Source: M0103 sp040386155
GTDB taxonomy: Bacteria; Bacteroidota; Bacteroidia; Flavobacteriales_D; Crocinitomicaceae
Direction: 5' to 3'
NCBI GenBank assembly: GCA_040386155.1
Contig: JAZKFZ010000004.1
Span: forward strand, 186,001 to 250,000
Length of the DNA stretch: 64,000 bases
The translations under genes and the position numbers were made by a program. The number at the start of each line of letters is the position of its first letter. Position 1 is the stretch's first letter. The notes beneath the pieces are model-generated. The model ran no database searches and was not told the origin of the DNA. It saw only the letters and a list, made by a program, of their open reading frames with translations. This document shows, one piece after another, positions 57,216 through 64,000 of the stretch.

Positions 57216-58313
57216 TTATTTGGCTTGTAGCTGCTTAATTACAGCAACTATATCTTTTGTGGCATTTGGTTTTCCTAGCGTCAAAATGTTGGTCGATAGC
57301 TGCGTTTGTTGTTCTTGATTTAAACAAAGTTCAATTACTTTTTCAACCAAGGATTTTCGTGCATCAATGTCCTTCACTAGAAGGGCAGCTTTTGCATTCA
57401 CTAGGGCCATTGCATTGTGGGTTTGGTGATCTTCCGCCACATTAGGTGATGGAACTAAAATAGCTGGTTTTCCAACAAGGCATAATTCTGACACTGATAT
57501 GGCTCCTGCGCGCGAAATGATTACATCAGCTGCAGCATAGGCTAAATCCATTCGTGCAATGAATTGTGTTAAGTGGATACCTGCTAAGTCTTTCCCTTGC
57601 AATCGTTGCTCCAAGGTATCATGGTAGATTTTTCCGCACTGCCAAACCACTTGGATTCCAGCTGCTTGAAATTTTTCTATTCCTTCAATAATGGATTCAT
57701 TCAATGTTTTTGCTCCTAGCGATCCTCCGATGACCAAAACGCAAGGTTTTGATGGATTCAAATCATAAAATGCAGTAGCTTCATTTCTTTTGCCTTCGAT
57801 GTTTGTTACTTCGAAGCGTACAGGATTTCCAGTTTGAATAATTTTATTTTTCGGGAAGAATTTCTCCATACCAGGATAGGCTACGCAAATTGCTTTTGCT
57901 TTTTTACTTAAAAGTATATTGGTTTTCCCTGCGAAGCCATTTTGTTCTTGAAGCATGGTAGGAATTCCTAACATCGAAGCCATTTTCAACGTTGGCCCAG
58001 AAGCATATCCTCCAACTCCAATAGCAACTTCTGGCTTAAATTCTTTGATGGTATTGCGGGCTAAAAGCAAACTTTTTAGAATTTTGAATGGTAAGTTAAA
58101 ATTGCTTAAAGTGAATTTTCGCTGCAAACCAGCAATCGGGAGTCCGACAATTTTATACCCTGCTTGAGGGACCTTTTCCATTTCCATTTTACCAATTGCA
58201 CCAACAAAAAGAATTTCGATGTCTGGAAATTGACGTTTTAGTTCATCGGCAATCGCTACGGCAGGAAAAATATGTCCGCCTGTCCCTCCTCCTGAAATAA
58301 TTACTTTTTTCAT
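57216..58313 (-). CDS. murG: UDP-GlcNAc:lipid II transferase MurG
   Basis: 365 residues. Transfers GlcNAc to lipid I, making lipid II at the inner face of the membrane. GGGTGGHIFPA at 8-18 and a second glycine-rich loop GGSLGAKTLN. The donor site is VISRAGAISVSELCLVGKPAILVPSPNVAEDHQTHNA. Two-domain GT-B fold of normal length. ftsW lies 9 nt upstream. Confidence 0.97.
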   Translation of the reverse strand: MKKVIISGGGTGGHIFPAVAIADELKRQFPDIEILFVGAIGKMEMEKVPQAGYKIVGLPIAGLQRKFTLSNFNLPFKILKSLLLARNTIKEFKPEVAIGVGGYASGPTLKMASMLGIPTMLQEQNGFAGKTNILLSKKAKAICVAYPGMEKFFPKNKIIQTGNPVRFEVTNIEGKRNEATAFYDLNPSKPCVLVIGGSLGAKTLNESIIEGIEKFQAAGIQVVWQCGKIYHDTLEQRLQGKDLAGIHLTQFIARMDLAYAAADVIISRAGAISVSELCLVGKPAILVPSPNVAEDHQTHNAMALVNAKAALLVKDIDARKSLVEKVIELCLNQEQQTQLSTNILTLGKPNATKDIVAVIKQLQAK

Positions 58314-58322
58314 AAACTTTAA

Positions 58323-59489
58323 TTAGGCGTTTATTTCTTCGTTTGGAGATTCTTTCGCTTTCATTTGTCGGTAGGCGATGCTCTGCACAATTCCTATAGC
58401 GATACATGTCATAATTAGCGCAGATCCTCCCATGGCGAGTAAAGGCATGTTTTGACCAGTAACAGGGAATACTCCTGTGCAAACGAGCATATTTACGGAA
58501 GCTTGTGTGAGTAGTAAAATTCCAATGGCTAGACAGATATAGGTTTCAAATAATTTGTCTGAACGCAATCCAATACTGATGATTCGGTAGAGGAGAATTA
58601 AATATAGAAAGATGAGAATTGCTGCTGAAATGGAACCAAATTCTTCTACAAAGCTCGCATAGTAAAAATCGGCATAAGCTTCTGGTGTGTATTCTTTTAC
58701 TTTACCATCTCCAACCCCTTGTCCGAACAATCCACCATTGTAGATGCCAAGCTCCGCTGTTTTTGCTTGCGCATTGTCTTTGATGTCGTCTTCATTAGAA
58801 TAGCGATTAAAAACTCTGTTTTCCCATGTCTCCAATCGAGGAAAAATTTGGACCGCTGGCACTGCTTTTTGGAACAACACCAGAATAACAAATAATCCCA
58901 CAATGCCTCCAATGGTTGCAAGTATTTTCATGATGGGAACTCGACCTATGAATAGTACCACTAAAGAGATGGCAAATACCAGTGCGGCAGTAGAGAAATT
59001 GTCTTTTAAAATTAGACCACAGGTTAATAATATGGGAACAATCAGCGGTACGAATCCTTCCCTCCAGTTGTCGAGTACATCTTTTTTCTTGACGAGGGTG
59101 CGGGCAAGATAAACGATAAGGGCCAATTTAGCAAAATCGGATGATTGAAAGGTAAGTCCAACAAATGGAATTCTAATCCATCTGCCAGCTCCATTGACCT
59201 GTGCTGCAAAGAAGAATGTAAATAAGAGCATCGCAATGGAAAGGTAATAGGCGAATTTTGCCATCATTGAGATGTACTTTGAGTCTTTTTTGTGCAACCA
59301 AAACATGGCGCCGAAGGCTATCAGTACGTATACAATTTGTTTAGATAGGTATTTGAAGGGAGTTCCACCTTCTATTTTGACGAGAATGGGTACAAAACTA
59401 TAAACGCTAACCAATGAAAAGGCTAGCATCAATAGGGAAATGATCCAGATAACATTATCACCTTTGAGATATTTCAGGTACTCCTTCAT
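58323..59489 (-). CDS. ftsW: Peptidoglycan glycosyltransferase FtsW
   Basis: 388 residues, about ten membrane helices (SEDS family). Polymerises lipid II at the septum together with its penicillin-binding partner. Conserved stretches: FVGLTFQSSDFAKLALIVYLA, LILKDNFSTAALVF, GLFGQGVGDGKVKEYTPEAYADFYYASFVEEFG (catalytic Asp region) and the final TGQNMPLLAMGGSALI. Ends in a short charged tail. The unrecognised gene at 59493 lies 3 nt upstream. Confidence 0.95.
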   Translation of the reverse strand: MKEYLKYLKGDNVIWIISLLMLAFSLVSVYSFVPILVKIEGGTPFKYLSKQIVYVLIAFGAMFWLHKKDSKYISMMAKFAYYLSIAMLLFTFFFAAQVNGAGRWIRIPFVGLTFQSSDFAKLALIVYLARTLVKKKDVLDNWREGFVPLIVPILLTCGLILKDNFSTAALVFAISLVVLFIGRVPIMKILATIGGIVGLFVILVLFQKAVPAVQIFPRLETWENRVFNRYSNEDDIKDNAQAKTAELGIYNGGLFGQGVGDGKVKEYTPEAYADFYYASFVEEFGSISAAILIFLYLILLYRIISIGLRSDKLFETYICLAIGILLLTQASVNMLVCTGVFPVTGQNMPLLAMGGSALIMTCIAIGIVQSIAYRQMKAKESPNEEINA

Positions 59490-59492
59490 CGC

Positions 59493-59963
59493 TTAATGCA
59501 AACTTCTAATGTTGTTTAAGTACGTTTCAAATTCTTTGCGTCTCATTGTTCCTTCTTCTCCGGAAGAAGTAAACAATAGAATTTTTTGGTTTGATTTGAA
59601 GGCGTTAAGAAGTTCGATTGTTTCTGACAGATTATTTGAGCTTGCACAATTTTTCACGTTACTGAGCACAACATCAGGTAGTGAAAAGATGGATGCATCC
59701 GTCATAATTAATCCGTCAATGTTGTAACAAACATCCTCATCTGCAAGTAAGGTCTTAGCGATGTCTGCATGATTCCCCACCCAAAGTACGGGGAAGGGAA
59801 ACGAATGAATCATATTTGCTAAGACGCCAGAGAATGGATTAGACCAAGTAAAAACATCCATTCCCCAATATTTGCCAAGTGATCGTAGGCCTTCGTTATC
59901 GACACTTTTTAGTTGTTGTTCACGGACTTCCAGTAAACTTTTTGCAGATTTAACTTCTTCCAT
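59493..59963 (-). CDS. Unrecognised protein between murD and ftsW
   Basis: 156 residues from ATG 59963; a TTG at 59990 would add nine. No signal peptide or membrane segment. The N-terminal ~35 residues are a charged helix (MEEVKSAKSLLEVREQQLKSV), probably coiled-coil. Residues ~45-150 alternate hydrophobic strands and helices (PFPVLWVGNHADIA, DGLIMTDAS, QKILLFTSSGEEGTM), like a small alpha/beta fold. No nucleotide or catalytic motif is recognised. It is 3 nt from ftsW and 99 nt behind murD, in the same direction, so it is very likely expressed with the cluster. The reading frame is intact with neighbour-like base use. Function unknown. Confidence 0.75.
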   Translation of the reverse strand: MEEVKSAKSLLEVREQQLKSVDNEGLRSLGKYWGMDVFTWSNPFSGVLANMIHSFPFPVLWVGNHADIAKTLLADEDVCYNIDGLIMTDASIFSLPDVVLSNVKNCASSNNLSETIELLNAFKSNQKILLFTSSGEEGTMRRKEFETYLNNIRSLH

Positions 59964-60062
59964 TTTTAAATTTTGTTCAGCTTCTAACAAAAGTAAAGGC
60001 TAATTGAAATCAATTTCTGTTTCTTACGTTTGATTATGAACAAGTAAATGGTAAGAACTCAG

Positions 60063-61406
60063 TTATAGCGCTTTTACAGCCTCTTTAAATTGGTTCCCTC
60101 GATCCTCGTAATTTTCAAATAAATCAAAAGACGCGCAAGCAGGAGAAAGCAATACAATTTCATCCTTTGCAGCCAAACGGTAAGCATAAGCAACAGCTTC
60201 TACTGCAGATGATGCCTCAACTATTGTCTCCACTTCGCCAGCAAATGTCTCCAACAATTTTTGGTTGTCAGTACCTAGGCAAATGATTGATTTTACTTTT
60301 GATCTTACTAAGTCAATTAGCTCATTGTAGTCGTTTCCTTTGTCGACACCACCTACGATCCATACGGTTGGTTTTTCCATGCTTTCCAAGGCAAACCAAG
60401 TCGAATTGACGTTAGTAGCTTTGGAGTCGTTAATGAACTCAATGCCATTTACTTTAGCAACAAACTCTAGTCGGTGCTCTACATTTACAAAGTCTTCTAA
60501 ACTTTCGCGCACAACGTCCTTACGTATTTCTAGAATGCGAGCTGCAATTCCTGAAGCTAGTGAGTTTTGGGTGTTGTGCTTACCCTTTAAAGCTAAATCG
60601 TGAATAGACATAGTGAATTGGTTTTTTATGTTGATTGTTATTTGTTGATTGTTTGCAAAGCCACCTTGCTCAATTTCTTGTTGAAGAGAAAATGGTGCTT
60701 TTCGAGCTTTGATTGTGCGCTGAGCGACTTCTTTCGAAATGATGGGATCATCCAAGTTATAGATGAACCAATCGTTTTCTGTTTGGTTTTGTAGAATTCG
60801 AAATTTTGAATCCACGTATTTTTGCATTTCGTAATCGTAGCGATCTAAATGATCTGGCGTAATGTTGGTAAGAATGGCGATGTCGGCTTTAAAATCGAAC
60901 ATATCATCCAATTGAAAAGAACTTAGTTCCAACACGTACCAATTAAAATCTTCAGTTGCAACCTGTTTCGCGTAACTTTTCCCAACATTTCCTCCAAGAC
61001 CAACATTCCATCCTGCTTTTTTCAAGATGTGATGCATCAAAAGCGAGGTGGTCGTCTTACCGTTAGAACCTGTTATGCAGATTGTTTTTGCAGTGGAGTA
61101 ATAGCTTCCAAATTCTATTTCTGAAATCACTTTGGTGCCATGGGCACGCAATTTTTTTATCAGCGGAGCTTTTTCCGGAATTCCAGGCGATTTAATGATG
61201 AGGTCGGCAGATAGGATCGTTTCTTCCGAATGCTTACCTTCTTCCCATTCAATGGCTAGTTTTTGGAGTTCTTCTTTGTGTTCTTCTTTTATTTTTCCAG
61301 CATCTGATACAAATACTTTCCACCCTTGCTTAATTGCAAGAATAGCAGATCCAACGCCGCTTTCGCCAGCGCCGAGAATCACTAAGTATTTACCAAATCC
61401 GTTCAT
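60063..61406 (-). CDS. murD: UDP-N-acetylmuramoylalanine--D-glutamate ligase
   Basis: 447 residues. Adds D-Glu to UDP-MurNAc-L-Ala. N-terminal LGAGESGVGSA, ATP loop GSNGKTTT at 113-120, ELSSFQLDDM and NITPDHLDRYDYEMQKY. The FVNVEHRLEFV and FINDSKATNVNSTWFAL segments are typical of MurD, and LSPACASFDLFENYEDRG is its C-terminal signature. mraY lies 4 nt upstream. Confidence 0.97.
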   Translation of the reverse strand: MNGFGKYLVILGAGESGVGSAILAIKQGWKVFVSDAGKIKEEHKEELQKLAIEWEEGKHSEETILSADLIIKSPGIPEKAPLIKKLRAHGTKVISEIEFGSYYSTAKTICITGSNGKTTTSLLMHHILKKAGWNVGLGGNVGKSYAKQVATEDFNWYVLELSSFQLDDMFDFKADIAILTNITPDHLDRYDYEMQKYVDSKFRILQNQTENDWFIYNLDDPIISKEVAQRTIKARKAPFSLQQEIEQGGFANNQQITINIKNQFTMSIHDLALKGKHNTQNSLASGIAARILEIRKDVVRESLEDFVNVEHRLEFVAKVNGIEFINDSKATNVNSTWFALESMEKPTVWIVGGVDKGNDYNELIDLVRSKVKSIICLGTDNQKLLETFAGEVETIVEASSAVEAVAYAYRLAAKDEIVLLSPACASFDLFENYEDRGNQFKEAVKAL

Positions 61407-61410
61407 TTTT

Positions 61411-62655
61411 TTATCTCAATTTTAAGGTCACGATTGTGATTACTGCCAGTAAAATTCCGACAATCCAGAAGCGAGACACAATTTTCGCTTCGTGTAATCC
61501 AACTTTCTGATAATGGTGATGTAAAGGCGCCATTTTGAAGATTCTACGACCTTCACCAAATCTTTTCTTGGTGTATTTAAACCAACCAACCTGCATTACT
61601 ACAGAAAGGTTTTCGATAAGAAAAACTCCGCAGAGTACTGGAATCATTAGTTCTTTACGAATGGAAATTGCAAAAACAGCAATAATTCCACCCAACGCTA
61701 AACTTCCAGTGTCGCCCATAAAAACTTGAGCGGGGTAGGAATTGTACCATAGAAATCCAATACACGCACCTACAAATGCCGCAATGTAGATTACCAACTC
61801 CTCGGTCATTGGAATGTACATTATCTCGAGGTAGTCTGCGAAATTGGCATTCGAACTCACGTAGGCAAAAACTGCTAATGCTAAACCAATAATTGCTGAT
61901 GTTCCTGTGGCTAATCCGTCTAATCCATCGGTCATATTTGCGCCATTGGAGACGGCTATCACAATAAAAATGACAATTGGAATAAACAGCAACCAACCAT
62001 ACGATTGATTTGAATCGCCCATTAACCAGTTGTAATTGAACTCATTGTTTTTGATGAATGGAATCGTTGTGGTCATGTCATCCGTTTTGATCCACTTGAA
62101 ATCTTCACCTACTTTATTTTGGTGAACATGCGAAACAAATTCTTGGTTGGCTTGTAATTGATAGTCAGCAGGAACGCGTTTATGGACTGTTACATCATCT
62201 GAAAAGTATAAAATACACCCAACGATTAAGCCAACGCCTATCTGACCAACAATTTTAAATCTTCCTTTTAATCCTTCTTTATTTTTTTTGAAAACTTTGA
62301 TGTAGTCATCCAAAAAGCCGATTAATCCTAGCCAAATAGTTGCCACCAACATGGTGATGACATAGATGTTGTGCAGTTTAGCAAAGAGAATTGTGGGAAT
62401 TAAGATGGCGCTCAAAATAATCAATCCACCCATGGTTGGTGTACCAGATTTTTCAATTTGACCTGCTAAGCCTAAATCTCGCACTGTTTCACCAATTTGT
62501 TGACGACGCAATAAGTTGATTAAGCGTTTTCCAAAAATGATGGATACGATCAACGACGTTATGAGTGCCATCGATGCTCTGAACGAAATATAATCGAACA
62601 GTCCAGCGCCAGGAACATTGTATTTATCGAGATATTCAAATAAGTAGTACAGCAT
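61411..62655 (-). CDS. mraY: Phospho-N-acetylmuramoyl-pentapeptide transferase
   Basis: 414 residues with about ten membrane helices. Makes lipid I from UDP-MurNAc-pentapeptide and undecaprenyl phosphate. TPTMGGLIIL, FLDDYIKV, NMTDGLDGLATGTSAI and GDTGSLALGG are the catalytic motifs, and APLHHHYQ is the conserved loop. An insertion of about 65 residues (~165-230, hydrophilic, including HKRVPADYQLQANQEF) makes it longer than the ~360-residue model enzymes; an insertion at this place is usual in Bacteroidota. Its ATG overlaps the murE stop by one base. Confidence 0.96.
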   Translation of the reverse strand: MLYYLFEYLDKYNVPGAGLFDYISFRASMALITSLIVSIIFGKRLINLLRRQQIGETVRDLGLAGQIEKSGTPTMGGLIILSAILIPTILFAKLHNIYVITMLVATIWLGLIGFLDDYIKVFKKNKEGLKGRFKIVGQIGVGLIVGCILYFSDDVTVHKRVPADYQLQANQEFVSHVHQNKVGEDFKWIKTDDMTTTIPFIKNNEFNYNWLMGDSNQSYGWLLFIPIVIFIVIAVSNGANMTDGLDGLATGTSAIIGLALAVFAYVSSNANFADYLEIMYIPMTEELVIYIAAFVGACIGFLWYNSYPAQVFMGDTGSLALGGIIAVFAISIRKELMIPVLCGVFLIENLSVVMQVGWFKYTKKRFGEGRRIFKMAPLHHHYQKVGLHEAKIVSRFWIVGILLAVITIVTLKLR

Positions 62656-64000
62656 TATTTTTCAAGTTTGATGAATAATTCTTTGGTAAGTGCCAGATCG
62701 TCAAAATCGTGTTTTACGCCTTTTATTTCTTGATATTTTTCGTGGCCTTTTCCAGCGATAAGGAGGATATCTCCTTTTTCCGCCATGGAAATGGCTGTTT
62801 TAATTGCTTGCGCGCGGTCTACAATCGACAAGGTTTTTTTGAAATGTTGACCACCGACTCCTGCCATCATTTGGTCGATAATAGCATTCGGATCTTCAGT
62901 TCGTGGATTGTCTGAAGTGATGATCACTTTATCACTCATTTCACAGGCGATAGCAGCCATCTTCGGACGTTTTTCAGCATCTCGATCGCCACCACAACCC
63001 ACAACGGTGAACACTGTTTCGTTTTTAGTGCGAATATTTGCAATGGTTTTTAACACATTTTCGAGTGCATCGGGCGTGTGCGCGTAGTCGATGATTGCTG
63101 TAATTCCGTTATCGCTTTGGATGTATTGAAAGCGACCTTCCACCGATTCAAGTGTGCTGATAGCAGTCAACACCTCTGTGCTATTTTCGCCCAGCAATTG
63201 ACTTACACCATAGACTGCTAGAAGATTGTAGGCATTGAAATCGCCGATCAATTTGGTCCAAACTTCTGTTCCGTTCAAGGTCAATACCAATCCTGAGAAT
63301 TGATTTTCAATGACTTTGGCTTTATAATCAGCCTGCGTTTTCAGGGCAAATGTGTGCTGCTCTGCTTTGGTATTTTGCAGCATCACCATACCATTTTTGT
63401 CATCCGCATTTACTAGCGCAAAAGCACTTTTACCCAGGTGATCGAAAAATGTTTTCTTCACCTTAATGTATTCTGCAAATGTTTTATGATAATCAAGGTG
63501 GTCATGTGTGATGTTCGTAAAAACGCCACCTGCAAAATGCAATCCGCCAATTCTATTTTGGTGCACCGCGTGTGAGCTCACTTCCATAAAACAATGCGAA
63601 CAACCATCTGCCACCATATCTGCCAATAGTTTATTAAGTGTTACTGGATCTGGAGTTGTGTGCGTTGATGGAATTGCTTCATTGCCAATTTTGTTTACAA
63701 CCGTGGAAAGTAATCCAACGTGAAAGCCAAGTTTCGTATACAAAGCATGCAGAAGCGTGGTGGTAGTGGTTTTTCCATTGGTACCTGTAACACCCACCAG
63801 TTTCAAATTTCTTGAAGGTTCATTATAGAAATTACTTGCCATTATGGCGAGCGCTTTATGACAATTATCTGTAACAATTTGGATGACATCTGAGGACACA
63901 TCTTGTTTTTCTTCCACGATAATCACAGTGCATCCGTTAGCGACCACTTGAGGAATATAATTGTGGCCATCAGCCATCGTTCCTCGGATTGCAAAAAACA
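62655..64000 (-). CDS. murE: UDP-N-acetylmuramoyl-tripeptide synthetase MurE, 5' end beyond the window
   Basis: At least 447 residues are visible. The frame continues past the Met at 63977 to the window edge, and the extra codons read FFAIRGT, matching the MurE stretch before DGH.YI, so the first ~40 residues are missing. ATP loop GVTGTNGKTTTTTLL, EVSSHAVHQNRI, FTNITHDHLDYHKTFAEY and IDYAHTPDALENVL. The C-terminal TSDNPRTEDPNAII carries the D-N-P-R diaminopimelate-recognition motif, so the substrate should be meso-diaminopimelate and not lysine. Confidence 0.96.
   Translation of the reverse strand, partial: FFAIRGTMADGHNYIPQVVANGCTVIIVEEKQDVSSDVIQIVTDNCHKALAIMASNFYNEPSRNLKLVGVTGTNGKTTTTTLLHALYTKLGFHVGLLSTVVNKIGNEAIPSTHTTPDPVTLNKLLADMVADGCSHCFMEVSSHAVHQNRIGGLHFAGGVFTNITHDHLDYHKTFAEYIKVKKTFFDHLGKSAFALVNADDKNGMVMLQNTKAEQHTFALKTQADYKAKVIENQFSGLVLTLNGTEVWTKLIGDFNAYNLLAVYGVSQLLGENSTEVLTAISTLESVEGRFQYIQSDNGITAIIDYAHTPDALENVLKTIANIRTKNETVFTVVGCGGDRDAEKRPKMAAIACEMSDKVIITSDNPRTEDPNAIIDQMMAGVGGQHFKKTLSIVDRAQAIKTAISMAEKGDILLIAGKGHEKYQEIKGVKHDFDDLALTKELFIKLEK

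Overview
The window is a stretch of AT-rich chromosome from a Bacteroidota bacterium, most likely a member of the Flavobacteriales near Fluviicola/Crocinitomicaceae. The placement is inferred from gene content and sequence style, not from a phylogeny. Five proteins end in type A and three in type B sorting domains of the type IX secretion system (T9SS), and there is a PorP/SprF protein. Starts lack clear Shine-Dalgarno sequences, and several genes have a Bacteroidota -7 box (TAnnTTTG) close to the start codon.

Layout. 1-5.4 kb: a partial GxxExxY gene, a SpoU-type RNA methyltransferase, mutS and a type B T9SS cargo gene. 5.4-6.3 kb: tRNA-Gly(GCC) and tRNA-Leu(TAA), flanked by broken partial copies of themselves. 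Each copy carries the same 18-bp perfect palindrome, and a small GIY-YIG nuclease gene lies between the two copies of the tRNA-Leu 3' end. 6.5-17.7 kb: a type A cargo protein, fabD, a plug-only TonB-receptor-like protein, manC, a SprT-like metalloprotein, an MlaE/MlaF ABC transporter pair, a dicarboxylate symporter and gcvP. 17.8-22.2 kb: a tightly overlapping minus-strand operon running from an IPExxxVDY gene through pyruvate kinase and a type B cargo gene to PorP/SprF and a lipoprotein. Then comes lysS.

24.3-42.3 kb is the most distinctive region. Four minus-strand genes for secreted T9SS type A repeat proteins (a LamG protein; a 1837-residue BspA-like protein; a 1894-residue LamG/Ig-like protein; an ELWxxDGT protein) follow a two-component pair: a propeller/Y_Y_Y sensor kinase and a LytTR response regulator. 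All four cargo genes have the same upstream element, two TTTGT-centred direct repeats exactly 21 bp apart, 29-30 bp upstream of a weak -7-like box. The 21-bp period is the geometry known for LytTR operators, so the region looks like a self-contained surface-protein regulon. Three of the four proteins also end in the same ten residues.

42.4-51.4 kb: a LacI-type regulator, an M48 metalloprotease lipoprotein, a PAP2-like membrane protein, rpoN, asnS, a C-type-lectin type B cargo protein and mtnB. 51.5-64 kb: a compact division/cell-wall (dcw) cluster on the minus strand, transcribed murE-mraY-murD-orphan-ftsW-murG-murC-ftsQ-ftsA-ftsZ-yqeY and ending in a clear terminator. It contains one unrecognised gene between murD and ftsW. 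The window cuts murE at its 5' end. No IS element, CRISPR array or rRNA gene was seen.
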